The notes under the pieces were generated by a model. It was not told the origin of the DNA and did not search any database. It worked only from the letters and a program-made list of their open reading frames with translations. A stretch of 64,000 nucleotides of DNA from Jeotgalibacillus sp. R-1-5s-1. GTDB lineage: Bacteria > Bacillota > Bacilli > Bacillales > Jeotgalibacillaceae. Below, one piece after another: positions 51,186-59,952 of this stretch (position 1 is the stretch's first letter; each line of letters starts with the position of its first letter). A program made the position numbers and the translations under genes. The stretch lies in contig NZ_SORW01000044.1 in the NCBI RefSeq assembly GCF_004405105.1, positions 62,001 through 126,000 of the forward strand, read 5' to 3'.

Positions 51186-53091
51186 CCGGATCGTTTGGAA
51201 AATGGTAAAGGCGGATTTTCGAAAATACCTGTTTTATTTTTCTTGCAACACCCTTGCAGTCGCATTGTTTTTTCTGTATGCCAGCATCTTTTATAACGCG
51301 GATGTTGATAGGGAAAAGCAATTTGAATCCATTAATTATACGCTGGCAGTACCCGGTATTGCACTGATTGTCTTTATCGTATTTTTCGTCAGCCAGGCTC
51401 ACCAGTTGTTTATTAAACGCAGAAAAGCTGAATTCGGATTGTTCCGCACACTTGGTATGACGAATCGTGATGTGAGCAGGCTTCTCGTACTGGAAAATCT
51501 TTTTGTAGGTATTCTATCAATCGTAGCTGGCCTATTGGCAGGTGTGTTGTTTTCGCGGATGTTTTTCTATTTGATGTCGAAAATTTTAGGGATTGAGGCT
51601 GTAAGTTTTGGTCTTAACAGCCAGATGTTCAGCGCGACGATCTATGCTTATGCTGCCGTTTTTACCGTGGCAGTGTGCACTTCGCTGTACCAGATTCTGA
51701 AGAAAAATCTCGTCGATTCATTAAAAAGTGACCGGACAGCTGAACACATTGCCTTACAAAGTCCACTCCTCGGCTGGATCGGTGTCACCGTTCTTGCAGG
51801 GTCGATTATAGGTTTATACGTAACCTATACCGGACCGAACGGCGGTGATTACCTGATCCTCTGGACGATTTTTGCCTTTTGCGGCTTGTATTTCTGCCTC
51901 AGCCAATTTTCTGACGTTGTCCTTCAAGCTATAAAAAGAGATGAGAAATTATTTTACAAACATATTTTATCAGTAAGCAGCCTTGATTATAAATTCAGGC
52001 AACTGACATCAACACTGATGCTGATTACAGTCATGATCATGATCACCGTCTTATACGGAACGATGATCCTCTATACGTATCAGGATGCTGCTCAAAAAGT
52101 AGAGGATGATCATCCGTATGATCTTGCTTTTCTGGAGGCAGACGGCAATAATCCTCAGGAACTTTTGCAGGAGGTCCTTGGAAACGAAGTACAGACCCAT
52201 GATCGATTGCCCGTTTTTACCTTTGCCCAGCAAGACCCAATCGCCGGCTGGATGAATACATACCATTTAGTATCTGTTGAAGAATATAGTCGGCTGACTG
52301 GTGACTCGGTTCAGCTTGAAGACGATGAATACGTCCATCATATTAATCAACAGCTATCTGATCCATTAGAGAACTATGATTTTACAATAACATTTCCGGA
52401 TATAGAAGGCATCGAACCTTATCAATTGGCTGAAACGATTACTGAACAGGATTTTAACCAGCTTGGAAGCGAATTTATATTGGTCAATCAGCAGGAATAC
52501 GATGAGTTGAAAGGGAAACGGAAAGGTATAGAGGGCACTTTACATTATGTGAATCTTAACGACTGGGAATCTTCATATGATCCTATCACGAACCTGGAGC
52601 GATCATTCGACTTGACCAACAAAGGAAATCCGTCACCTATTGATGGCGTGCGGCATGAACAACTGTTTCATCTTTCTTCTAAAATGGAGGCATCCGTGAT
52701 CAACGAACAAACAAACGGCATCTCCTTTTTCGTCACAGCCTTTCTAAGCGTCCTGTTTCTCATCGGTTCATTCGTCATTCTCTACCTGAACCTATTTTCA
52801 GGCATCGAAAAAGAGAAACGGAAATTTGAGCATCTACATCGTATCGGATTAACAACACCTGAGATGAAAAAAGCGATCACAACAGAACTCATACCGATCT
52901 TTTTCATCCCATCCATTACAGGCATCACCGTGGCTCTGCTCTTCATCATCGCGATAAGCACAGACATAGGTGGCATTTTGCAAAATCCGGAAGTCATCAC
53001 CTACTTCCTCATCATCGCCCTGCTTTACCAAAGCATTCAGCTCGTATTTTATCTGTACGCAAGAAAACGGATGGTGACAGAGCTGATGTAG
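51175..53091 (+). CDS. ABC permease (BceB-like, second module)
   Basis: 638 aa from ATG 51175. Ten-helix BceB/FtsX layout: N-terminal helix, FtsX core with RRKAEFGLFRTLGMTNRDVS, a variable outside domain of about 190 residues (about 310-510), and three final helices. Start follows CGGAGGG and overlaps the ATPase end by 11 bases. Variable domain differs from that of the permease at 41567, so another peptide range is likely. TAG stop lies in a family A repeat. Confidence 0.88.
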   Translation: MPFNRIVWKMVKADFRKYLFYFSCNTLAVALFFLYASIFYNADVDREKQFESINYTLAVPGIALIVFIVFFVSQAHQLFIKRRKAEFGLFRTLGMTNRDVSRLLVLENLFVGILSIVAGLLAGVLFSRMFFYLMSKILGIEAVSFGLNSQMFSATIYAYAAVFTVAVCTSLYQILKKNLVDSLKSDRTAEHIALQSPLLGWIGVTVLAGSIIGLYVTYTGPNGGDYLILWTIFAFCGLYFCLSQFSDVVLQAIKRDEKLFYKHILSVSSLDYKFRQLTSTLMLITVMIMITVLYGTMILYTYQDAAQKVEDDHPYDLAFLEADGNNPQELLQEVLGNEVQTHDRLPVFTFAQQDPIAGWMNTYHLVSVEEYSRLTGDSVQLEDDEYVHHINQQLSDPLENYDFTITFPDIEGIEPYQLAETITEQDFNQLGSEFILVNQQEYDELKGKRKGIEGTLHYVNLNDWESSYDPITNLERSFDLTNKGNPSPIDGVRHEQLFHLSSKMEASVINEQTNGISFFVTAFLSVLFLIGSFVILYLNLFSGIEKEKRKFEHLHRIGLTTPEMKKAITTELIPIFFIPSITGITVALLFIIAISTDIGGILQNPEVITYFLIIALLYQSIQLVFYLYARKRMVTELM

Positions 53092-53120
53092 ACTTGGGGT
53101 CAGACCCAAAGTCTGCACTG
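53086..53120. repeat. family A repeat carrying the permease stop codon
   Basis: ATGTAGACTTGGGGTCAGAC then CCAAAGTCTGCACT; TAG at 53089-53091 is the stop codon. Confidence 0.75.
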
Positions 53121-53134
53121 AAAGGAGAATGAAC

Positions 53135-53917
53135 ATGAATCACGAAGAAAAGTTATCAGGCGGCAATGTATCAAGCGTATACCGTGCTGGCAATACAGTC
53201 AGACGTTCACTGAAGCCGGAGAGTTCAAAGGTCCATCAATTATTGAGGCATCTTGAGAAAAAGGAATTTACGCAGGCTCCGAGGTTTCTTGGTATGGATG
53301 AAAAAGGAAGAGAAGTATTGACTTTTATAGAGGGTGAAGCGGGAAATTACCCTTTGAAATCTTATATGTGGTCAGACGAGACACTTGTTGGGATTGCACG
53401 AATGCTGCGGGGATATCATGATGCGGTCAGCGATTTTCCAATTGACGATTCCTGGCAGCCGATTGATTGTACCCCTGAACCATATGAAATCATTTGCCAC
53501 AATGATTTTGCGATCTATAATCTGATTTTTGATCAGGAAAAGCCGGTTGGGGTGATCGATTTTGACAACGCTGGACCGGGTCCGCGGCAATGGGATGTGG
53601 CCTATGCGCTTTACACATGTGTACCATTGAGCCGTCTTTATCATACAGAAGCAGGAGAGGCCGTTCACTACTTGCCAGAAGACGCAGATCGGATCAAAAA
53701 ACGAGTCAAATTGTTTTATGAGGCATACGGCAATGACAAGCCTGAGCAGGACATCATCAACACAGTCATCCTCAGACTAGAAGGCTTATGCAGGACCATG
53801 CACCGAAAAGCAGCAGAAGGTGATCCAGCCTTTCAAAAAATGATCGACGAAGGCCATGACAAACACTATCAGGCAGACATCCAGTTCCTTCGCGAGCACG
53901 GGGTGGAATGGGTGTAG
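53135..53917 (+). CDS. aminoglycoside phosphotransferase-like (APH) family protein
   Basis: 260 aa from ATG 53135, seven bases after AAAGGAG. Kinase-like: SGGNVSSVYRAGNTVRRSLK glycine loop, catalytic loop CHNDFAIYNLIF (HxDxxxxN kept) and DFG-like GVIDFDNAGPGP. Common small-molecule kinase in Bacillales next to unrelated genes; substrate unknown and antibiotic resistance is not implied. TAG stop lies in a family A repeat. Confidence 0.85.
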   Translation: MNHEEKLSGGNVSSVYRAGNTVRRSLKPESSKVHQLLRHLEKKEFTQAPRFLGMDEKGREVLTFIEGEAGNYPLKSYMWSDETLVGIARMLRGYHDAVSDFPIDDSWQPIDCTPEPYEIICHNDFAIYNLIFDQEKPVGVIDFDNAGPGPRQWDVAYALYTCVPLSRLYHTEAGEAVHYLPEDADRIKKRVKLFYEAYGNDKPEQDIINTVILRLEGLCRTMHRKAAEGDPAFQKMIDEGHDKHYQADIQFLREHGVEWV

Positions 53918-53944
53918 CGTTCAGGGACAGACCCTTAGTCTACG
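53913..53944. repeat. family A repeat carrying the APH stop codon
   Basis: GTGTAGCGTTCAGGGACAGA then CCCTTAGTCTACG; TAG 53915-53917 is the stop. Confidence 0.75.
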
Positions 53945-53960
53945 TTGAAAGGAGAATTCC

Positions 53961-54794
53961 ATGAGAATCATTGATACAGCAACTGATTTTGTGGAGAACT
54001 ATGAATCGACACTTGATTATTTGAATCGCTTTTATAAGAAGCATGAAGAGGAGTACGCATTTTATTTTGAACGGCATTGCCGGAATGTTGTAGAGAAGAA
54101 GCACAAAGCGCTTCTTCTACATCCTGAGAAATTAGATGAAATACTTCCGATGAGGGATATCTTTTTTGAAGAGATTGATTCGATCACGAAGGCTTACGAG
54201 GCGATGTTGCCAGTGAGGTTCACGCAGGATGTTCATTTGTTTGTTGGTCTATATGGCAGCAATGCTTTTACATACCGTCAGTACAATCCTGAAGTTGGCT
54301 TCTGCCTTGAGAAGCTGTCTGGTGAACGGACGCATATACAGGTGATTGTTGCACATGAATTCGGTCATGCAGCACACCACATTTACAATGACACGTTCGG
54401 AACTGACTGGGAAAAGGTGGACTGGATGAGCCCGCTCACCTGGCTTTTGCAGGAGGGAATCGCTACGTATTTGTCCAAGCAGGTCGTACAGGCGGACTTT
54501 GATGAGTATTTCGCTTATGAAAAAGACCAGGAATGGATGGACTTTGCGGTGGGAAATGAATCTCTGATTGCTGAGAGATTCTTAGACGATCTGCAAAGTG
54601 GGGAAGACATCTTTAAGGAGTGGTTTTCGATCAACGGAGGCGCACACTTCGGCTTCACGCGGCTTGCTTATTACCTTGGCTATAAAGTGGTGGAGAAACT
54701 TGCTGAAAAGTATTCCATTGAAGAACTTTTGACGCTTTGGGTGAAGGAAACGTTTAAAGAAGAAATGTTGGATGAACTGCGGGGATTGCTTTAA
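53961..54794 (+). CDS. gluzincin-type metallopeptidase of unknown family
   Basis: 277 aa, ATG after AAAGGAG. Zinc motif HEFGH (about residues 132-136) in VIVAHEFGHAAHHIYND, with the third ligand in LLQEGIATYLS about 30 residues later, the gluzincin layout (HExxH + E). No signal peptide, so a cytosolic protein. First half is helical (FYKKHEEEYAFYFERHCRNV). It resembles uncharacterised DUF2268-like or M1-like minimal peptidases; no close family is known to me. Confidence 0.72.
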   Translation: MRIIDTATDFVENYESTLDYLNRFYKKHEEEYAFYFERHCRNVVEKKHKALLLHPEKLDEILPMRDIFFEEIDSITKAYEAMLPVRFTQDVHLFVGLYGSNAFTYRQYNPEVGFCLEKLSGERTHIQVIVAHEFGHAAHHIYNDTFGTDWEKVDWMSPLTWLLQEGIATYLSKQVVQADFDEYFAYEKDQEWMDFAVGNESLIAERFLDDLQSGEDIFKEWFSINGGAHFGFTRLAYYLGYKVVEKLAEKYSIEELLTLWVKETFKEEMLDELRGLL

Positions 54795-54843
54795 CCAAAG
54801 CGCAATAGACAGGTGGATACAATAAAGGGAATGAGGAGATAAT

Positions 54844-54972
54844 ATGCTTTTTACAATCACGATTTGTGCTGTTGTGATCGCTATTTCGTGTCTATCGATG
54901 GATGGAAAGTTGAAAAAAATTAAAGAGCAAAACAGTGAAATGATTAGTCGTTTGAAGGATAAAGAGAGGTAG
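54844..54972 (+). CDS. 42-aa membrane-anchored small protein
   Basis: ATG five bases after GAGGAG. Hydrophobic helix MLFTITICAVVIAISCLSMD then a charged coiled tail (GKLKKIKEQNSEMISRLKDK), a typical shape for small Bacillus membrane proteins. TAG stop (54970-54972) is the start of a family A-like repeat. Confidence 0.6.
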   Translation: MLFTITICAVVIAISCLSMDGKLKKIKEQNSEMISRLKDKER

Positions 54973-55000
54973 AGATTAGGTGCAAATCCCAAATTCTACA
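54969..55000. repeat. family A repeat, diverged
   Basis: GTAGAGATTAGGTGCAAATC then CCAAATTCTAC; outer arms GTAGA/TCTAC remain. Confidence 0.5.
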
Positions 55001-55015
55001 TTCGTATATAATAAT

Positions 55016-55052
55016 GTAGACGTCTACTTTTATGTTATTATAAATGTAGACA
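55016..55052. promoter_or_regulatory. candidate XRE operator
   Basis: Perfect palindrome GTAGACGTCTAC (55016-55027) and a second half-site GTAGACA (55046-55052) around the presumed promoter of the XRE gene. The half-site matches the outer arm of family A repeats, perhaps by chance. Confidence 0.55.
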
Positions 55053-55066
55053 ATTAAGGAGATGAT

Positions 55067-55405
55067 ATGATGCGAACGAATGATGTTGTGATTGATAAGG
55101 TGAAAAGCTGGTTAAGTGATCATAACAAGTCATATCAATGGCTGGCAGATCAGCTTTTGATTAGTAAGTCATTGGTTGGTCATATGTTGTCGGGTGAGCG
55201 TACGCTTCAGCCTGAACGCATCAGGCAGCTGGCTGACTTAATGGATGTCTCAGTGATGGAGCTGGTCTCAGAAGGGGTTCAAGATGAAAATTTGAGTGTC
55301 AATCTGAGAGGTAGCACATCAAATCGGCGTTCAAAAAGGGATCTTGAGCATTTACTATTTGCCATTGAAGATTATATCGGACTGGCAGAGCAGGTGAGAA
55401 AATGA
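55067..55405 (+). CDS. XRE family helix-turn-helix regulator
   Basis: 112 aa, ATG 55067 after AAGGAGATG. Cro/C1-type HTH (SYQWLADQLLISKSLVGHML, about residues 23-55), with the rest acidic/basic helical and ending LFAIEDYIGLAEQVRK. It overlaps the ImmA/IrrE gene by 4 bases. XRE plus ImmA/IrrE is the repressor and anti-repressor protease pair of ICE/phage and toxin modules; here no mobile element is seen. Confidence 0.85.
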   Translation: MMRTNDVVIDKVKSWLSDHNKSYQWLADQLLISKSLVGHMLSGERTLQPERIRQLADLMDVSVMELVSEGVQDENLSVNLRGSTSNRRSKRDLEHLLFAIEDYIGLAEQVRK

Positions 55406-56136
55406 ATGAGCGAATGAAAGCTGAAAAAGTAGCGGAGGCATTTGCATCAAGCTTTCTTGATGAGGCAATGAGTCATGATTTGTTTATAGGATCTCACATT
55501 GAGCGCTTACTAGCTGATTATGTCCATGTCATTTATCAGGATGTAGACGATCCAGCTTATTTTGGAGCATCGATCACGCATAAAAGTGGTGAGCAGTTTG
55601 TTGCTCTTAACACTTTCCATTCGCTGAGAACAAGATACTTCACAGCAGCGCACGAATTATGGCATTTAACTGAGGGGAGTTCATTACAGGACGACTCATT
55701 TGATCATGAAAGAGCAGCAGATCGTTTTGCTGCGGCGATCATGATGCCGTCTACGTTAACTAAAACTTTATGGCAAAAGTTCAAAAAACAGTACAGCGCA
55801 GAAGAAGCCATTTTACACATTGCGGATATGGCAGAGGTTCCATATGTGTCAGTTGTTCGCAGAGTAAATGAGTTAACTGGTTCCGTTCCTTTTCTAAAAA
55901 GAAAAGAAGAAGAATGGAAGCAAATACGAGATCAATCAGGCTTTCCTGCATCTGCGTTAGACCTTCCGAGCAGGGATACGCGTTTTTCGTCATATGAAAA
56001 AATCATTAAAAAATACGTAGAACAACAAAAATTGGACGAATTAACGGCTGCCAATAAGTTAACTAGCTTTGCACCAAAGGTAGCTGAACGTTACCAGGCG
56101 TATGTTTTGGATAGGAAAACGGATGATGAAGCGTGA
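55402..56136 (+). CDS. ImmA/IrrE family metallopeptidase
   Basis: 244 aa. HExxH-type zinc motif in FTAAHELWHLTEG (about residues 82-86), followed by the ERAADRFAAAIMMPS third-ligand motif typical of ImmA/IrrE. C-terminal helical extension (about 160-244). In ICEBs1 the homologue cuts the ImmR repressor after a DNA-damage signal; the same is inferred for the XRE protein encoded in front. Confidence 0.86.
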   Translation: MNERMKAEKVAEAFASSFLDEAMSHDLFIGSHIERLLADYVHVIYQDVDDPAYFGASITHKSGEQFVALNTFHSLRTRYFTAAHELWHLTEGSSLQDDSFDHERAADRFAAAIMMPSTLTKTLWQKFKKQYSAEEAILHIADMAEVPYVSVVRRVNELTGSVPFLKRKEEEWKQIRDQSGFPASALDLPSRDTRFSSYEKIIKKYVEQQKLDELTAANKLTSFAPKVAERYQAYVLDRKTDDEA

Positions 56137-56266
56137 AGGGAAGGTGTTCGTTGATGCCAATGTCCTTATTCACGGAGCAGGTTTTCGATCAGCAGATGTT
56201 TTTGAATGGCTGACAGATCTATATGAGGATATATTGATCCATCAGGTCATTCTAAGGTCTGTCTAA
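56123..56266 (+). pseudogene. truncated PIN-like (DUF4411-type) gene
   Basis: 47 aa from ATG 56123, overlapping the ImmA gene: MMKREGKVFVDANVLIHGAG then FRSADVFEWL...EDILIHQVILRSV and stop. FVDANVLI is the start of a PIN fold with the first catalytic Asp, and a gene of this kind follows XRE-ImmA pairs elsewhere. The rest of the fold (about 100 residues) is missing; the break point reads AAGGTCTGTC, as in family A repeats. Confidence 0.6.
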
Positions 56267-56309
56267 AAGATAAAGACAGGAAAAGAGTCGGCTTTTTGCT
56301 TTTAAAAAC

Positions 56310-56618
56310 TTAGCGAACAACCATCCTCTTACGCATCCACCTCATCCAAAACCACACGATAATAAAAAATAGCAGAGACAGAATCAGCGCTAAACCCATA
56401 TTAAATACCCATGGGATGGTGCCCATGAATACTTCAGCTGCAGCAGATTGAAACCAGATGAAGATTACGATGACCAGCACAATGTCTGTTGCTAAAAAAG
56501 TTAGGAATGCTCCGGCAAGCGAACCGTACTTTTTTAATGTCCTTTTCCCGAAAATAAAGCTGCCGGTTCCTGCGATTACTAAAAACAGGTAGAACAAAAA
56601 ATCCACAGGCAGTTGCAT
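56310..56618 (-). CDS. three-TM membrane protein, unknown
   Basis: 102 aa. Hydrophobic helices at about residues 6-24, 36-55 and 71-95; basic end (WMRWMRKRMVVR). Start ATG 56618 with GGGTG before it. Unknown family. Just before it (56669-56701) is a GGTTGTTGTAAG / CTTACAACC hairpin with a T run on the minus strand. Confidence 0.55.
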   Translation of the reverse strand: MQLPVDFLFYLFLVIAGTGSFIFGKRTLKKYGSLAGAFLTFLATDIVLVIVIFIWFQSAAAEVFMGTIPWVFNMGLALILSLLFFIIVWFWMRWMRKRMVVR

Positions 56619-56764
56619 TGGAGCACCCCAATCTGAATAGTTTGTAGTTGAATTGATTTTACCATAAAAAGGTTGTTGTAAGCTTATTCTCTTACAACCT
56701 TCTCAAAAAATGATTGCCCATATTTCTCCAAAGTGGTAAACTCCTTCTAACCAGATAACAGCGT

Positions 56765-57018
56765 TGATAAGGAAAGTAGACAAGAGGTAGTTTGATAGAG
56801 AGCTTCTGATGGTGGAAATGAAGCAAATGATCCTTGTTGAAAATGGCCTTTGAGCTTCGTACCGAACAATAAAGTAGGCTACGACGAGATGAGCACTCGT
56901 TACAACGGCGGCAGTATGAATACGTACTGACAGAGGCACATAGTGTGAGCTGTGTGTAAATTTAGGTGGTAACACGAGCATACTCGTCCTAATCGATACT
57001 TCGATTAGGGCGTTTTTT
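56765..57018 (+). ncRNA. T-box leader (methionine) of metG
   Basis: Order of T-box elements: AG-box-like AGTAGA (about 56775), AGAGAGC distal loop (56798-56804), specifier AUG at 56827-56829, T-box core AGGTGGTAACACG (56964-56976) with TGGT matching a tRNA ending in A-CCA, then terminator stem CGTCCTAATCGA / TCGATTAGGGCG (56985-57012) and a T run. The antiterminator would use the T-box bases. It should sense uncharged tRNA-Met and raise metG expression. Confidence 0.85.
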
Positions 57019-57039
57019 TATTTTTAAGGAGGAGATGGG

Positions 57040-58662
57040 ATGAGTATTTTTGTTGGGGGAGCCTGGCCTTATGCAAATGGTTCTTTACATGTCGGACACA
57101 TAGCAGCTTTAATACCGGGGGATATTTTAGCGAGATATTACAGACAGAAGGGCAAGCCGGTGCTCTACGTTTCAGGAAGTGATTGTAATGGTACGCCGAT
57201 TTCTATCCGGGCGAGTCATGAAGGAACGACGGTTGAGGCGATTGCAGATCAGTTTCATGAAGAGTTTGAGGAAACTTTCCGTCAACTGGGCTTTACATAC
57301 GATCTATATACGCGGACGGATAGTAAACATCATCATGAAGTTGTACAACAAATGTTTCTAAAGTTGCTGGAGAAGGGTCATTTGTACAAAAAGACAGTTG
57401 ACCAGGCTTATTGTTCGAACGATGAACGCTTTTTGCCGGATCGCTTTGTTGAAGGGATGTGTCCGAATTGTGGAGCGAAAGCGCGTGGCGATCAGTGTGA
57501 TCACTGCTCGCAAATTCTTGACCCGTTGGATTTAAATGAAAAGCGCTGCAAGCTTTGTGGAAAAAAACCTGAGATCAGAGAAACGGTTCATTTTTATTTT
57601 TCATTCAGTTCGTTTCAGCAGAAGCTTGAACAGTATGCAGCTAAATCTAAAGCTGAAAGTACATGGCGTGATAATGCGCTTCGGCTGACCAAACGGTATT
57701 TAGCTGAAGGTGTTCCTGACAGAGCCGTCACCCGTGATTTGCCAAACGGAATTGATGTGCCGATTCCGGGATTTGAGGGCAAAAAAATCTATGTCTGGAT
57801 TGAAGCGGTAGCCGGTTACTATACGGCGAGTCTTGAGTGGGCAAAGATTAACAACGAGGATGCCTCAAAATTTTGGTCTGAGCAGACGACGTCGTATTAT
57901 GTTCATGGAAAAGATAACATTCCATTTCACTCCATCATCTGGCCTGCGATTTTGATGGGGATTGACAATCCTGCCCTACCGACACACATCATTTCAAATG
58001 AATACATGACGCTTGAAAAAAGGAAAATTTCCACGAGTGGTAACTGGGCTGTCTGGCTGCCGGATCTGCTAAAAGCCTATGATCCGGATTCTATTCGCTA
58101 TTTCCTAACAATCAATGCGCCGGAACAGCGTGATACCGATTTTTCATGGCGTGAATTTATTTACAGCCATAACAGCGAGCTTCTTGGAGCCTTTGCCAAT
58201 TTCGTCAATCGAACGCTAAAGTTTATTGATCAGTCTTTTGATGGAAAAGTGGAACGGCATCTGATCGATTCAGCGCTACATCACCAAATAGCAGCTCTTT
58301 ATCATCAAGCCGGTGTCCTGATTGAAAGAGGTGAGATCAAACAGGCGTTGGAGACGATCTTTGCTTTCATTCGAGACGCAAACCGCTACTTTGATCAACA
58401 GCAGCCGTGGATACACGTGAAAGGTGATCGAAGTCACGCTCAGTCTACATTAACAAACTGTGTATTTATCATCCAAAATCTTGCGCAGCTGTTACATCCA
58501 TTTCTGCCATTTGCATCAGAAAAAATTGAAAAAATGCTGCAGAAACCTTTAAAAGGCTGGTCAGTTGTAGAATCGCTGCCTGATTACGTTCACGATGTTC
58601 AACCTCTTTACAAGCGAATCGATACGAAACAAATTGAAGAGGAGAGTGCGAAGCTGGGGTAG
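57040..58662 (+). CDS. metG: methionyl-tRNA synthetase, short form without C-terminal tRNA-binding domain
   Basis: 540 aa, ATG after AAGGAGGAG. Class I synthetase: HVGH (residues 17-20), KISTS as the KMSKS motif (329-333), and a zinc knuckle with cysteines CPNC (141-144), CDHC and CKLC. The anticodon domain ends at about 540 and the EMAP-like tRNA-binding domain of the 650-residue housekeeping Bacillus enzyme is absent. Length and zinc pattern fit the second type (MetRS2) known from B. anthracis and S. pneumoniae, which resists some MetRS inhibitors. Controlled by the T-box in front. Confidence 0.9.
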   Translation: MSIFVGGAWPYANGSLHVGHIAALIPGDILARYYRQKGKPVLYVSGSDCNGTPISIRASHEGTTVEAIADQFHEEFEETFRQLGFTYDLYTRTDSKHHHEVVQQMFLKLLEKGHLYKKTVDQAYCSNDERFLPDRFVEGMCPNCGAKARGDQCDHCSQILDPLDLNEKRCKLCGKKPEIRETVHFYFSFSSFQQKLEQYAAKSKAESTWRDNALRLTKRYLAEGVPDRAVTRDLPNGIDVPIPGFEGKKIYVWIEAVAGYYTASLEWAKINNEDASKFWSEQTTSYYVHGKDNIPFHSIIWPAILMGIDNPALPTHIISNEYMTLEKRKISTSGNWAVWLPDLLKAYDPDSIRYFLTINAPEQRDTDFSWREFIYSHNSELLGAFANFVNRTLKFIDQSFDGKVERHLIDSALHHQIAALYHQAGVLIERGEIKQALETIFAFIRDANRYFDQQQPWIHVKGDRSHAQSTLTNCVFIIQNLAQLLHPFLPFASEKIEKMLQKPLKGWSVVESLPDYVHDVQPLYKRIDTKQIEEESAKLG

Positions 58663-58777
58663 AGGTGTGTTCTGTTTTTGTGGAAAGGGAATGTACTATT
58701 TGAAAAAATGAATCGGACATTGAATGTAACATTTTATGGATGATACAATGATGTAAAAGAATAGGAAATAGTGCAGC

Positions 58778-59152
58778 GTGAGATTTATTAAAAAACACCC
58801 CTACATAACTGGTTCATTAGTTGCTTTTGTGACACTGCTGATTTTAATCGCATACTTCATTTACTGGGCTTTTTTCAGTATTGCACGGTTAGAGCCGGGT
58901 GAGTTGATTGCTGAAGAAACGTCACCAAACGGCGAATATACCGTTAAAACCTATCTGAATAACGGTGGAGCTACCGTCGACTTCGCGGTGCTGGGCGTTC
59001 TTGAATTTGAGAATTCTTTTAAAGGATCGAAAAACATCTACTGGCAGTATGAAACAACCGAGGGAAATATCGAATGGCAGGATGAAGATACAGTCAAGAT
59101 CAACAATATTGAGCTTGATGTGCCAGGTGAGGAATATGATTACCGTAGATGA
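58778..59152 (+). CDS. DUF5412-like membrane protein
   Basis: 124 aa, GTG start. One N-terminal transmembrane helix (about 10-30), then an outside beta-rich domain with ETSPNGEYTVKTYLNNGGAT and NIYWQYETTEGNIEW, typical of DUF5412 proteins of Bacillales. Function unknown. Ribosome site is weak. Confidence 0.65.
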   Translation: MRFIKKHPYITGSLVAFVTLLILIAYFIYWAFFSIARLEPGELIAEETSPNGEYTVKTYLNNGGATVDFAVLGVLEFENSFKGSKNIYWQYETTEGNIEWQDEDTVKINNIELDVPGEEYDYRR

Positions 59153-59176
59153 AGGAAGTGACCCTAAGTCTACACA
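59145..59176. repeat. family A repeat, diverged
   Basis: CGTAGATGAAGGAAGTGACC then CTAAGTCTACAC overlaps the end of the DUF5412 gene. Confidence 0.5.
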
Positions 59177-59200
59177 GTGTAGGGAGTGAAAGGAGAAAAA

Positions 59201-59896
59201 ATGAGAAAGGTAATCTATTTGTTTTTTGTGGTGATGATTTGTTTTATCGTTTTACCAACTGCATCATCTGCAAATGATGTGTCGAGTAATGATGAGATTA
59301 ACGAAAGATTAATAGAGCTTGGTTTTAAAGAAGAGTATATCAGTGTGTTAAACGAAGAAACGAAATTATCTATTGCGAATGAGGATGCAGCTGAAAAATT
59401 GTTGTTTTTTAAACGGAACGGACAGGTCATTTATGATGAAGGAAACCTTGATGATCCTATGCCTGATCGTGAGACGGGAGATATAGCCATTAATGTCGTA
59501 GCGATTGACCTTGGCATGGAGGATGGAAGCCGGCATATTAAGCTGCTGGGCGATTATCAGTGGTCAGACATGCCGTTTTTTAGGTTTGAGGATCGGTTTT
59601 CGTTATCATGGGACAGCAGATGGTACGGTCAATCATGGGGCATGAGTGATATACAGGATTTCAGCGGGTACTTCAGCAAAGAAAATGAACTGACCAACCC
59701 TGCCCATGAAAATAGAGGATCCGGAGTTGAATTTGCTTACGATCTGAAAGCAGGTGCCTCAGCTGCTTACGGCACAGCCATTGCCTACCTGATCGATAAC
59801 CAGCCGGGCTTGGATGAGCCGGTTTCCTTTACAGCGTTTGATGCGTCTTATGAGCATTTTTTGCCTTTTCAATCAGAGGAATTGGGTCGTTATTAA
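59201..59896 (+). CDS. secreted protein, unknown
   Basis: 231 aa from ATG 59201 after AAAGGAG. Signal peptide MRKVIYLFFVVMICFIVLPT with cleavage after ASSA (about residue 25). Mature part has a beta-rich middle (VVAIDLGMEDGSRHIKLLGD, RFSLSWDSRWYGQSW) that could be a beta-sandwich. No known domain. Downstream genes are separated by short gaps, so a secreted-protein operon is not evident. Confidence 0.6.
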   Translation: MRKVIYLFFVVMICFIVLPTASSANDVSSNDEINERLIELGFKEEYISVLNEETKLSIANEDAAEKLLFFKRNGQVIYDEGNLDDPMPDRETGDIAINVVAIDLGMEDGSRHIKLLGDYQWSDMPFFRFEDRFSLSWDSRWYGQSWGMSDIQDFSGYFSKENELTNPAHENRGSGVEFAYDLKAGASAAYGTAIAYLIDNQPGLDEPVSFTAFDASYEHFLPFQSEELGRY

Positions 59897-59952
59897 AAGA
59901 TTTTTTTGTATGTTTGTTGAATGTAAGGTTAGCACAATGCAAGGAGAGCATA

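Noticed and set aside
55067-56266. Integrative element around the XRE-ImmA pair
   Set aside because: No integrase, relaxase, excisionase or att-like repeats nearby.
56703-56981. 92-aa minus-strand frame in the metG leader
   Set aside because: It is antisense to the T-box RNA and has no ribosome site or protein features.
58690-58760. A family B array after metG
   Set aside because: A few TGTACT/GATACAAT-like words without regular 21-base spacing.
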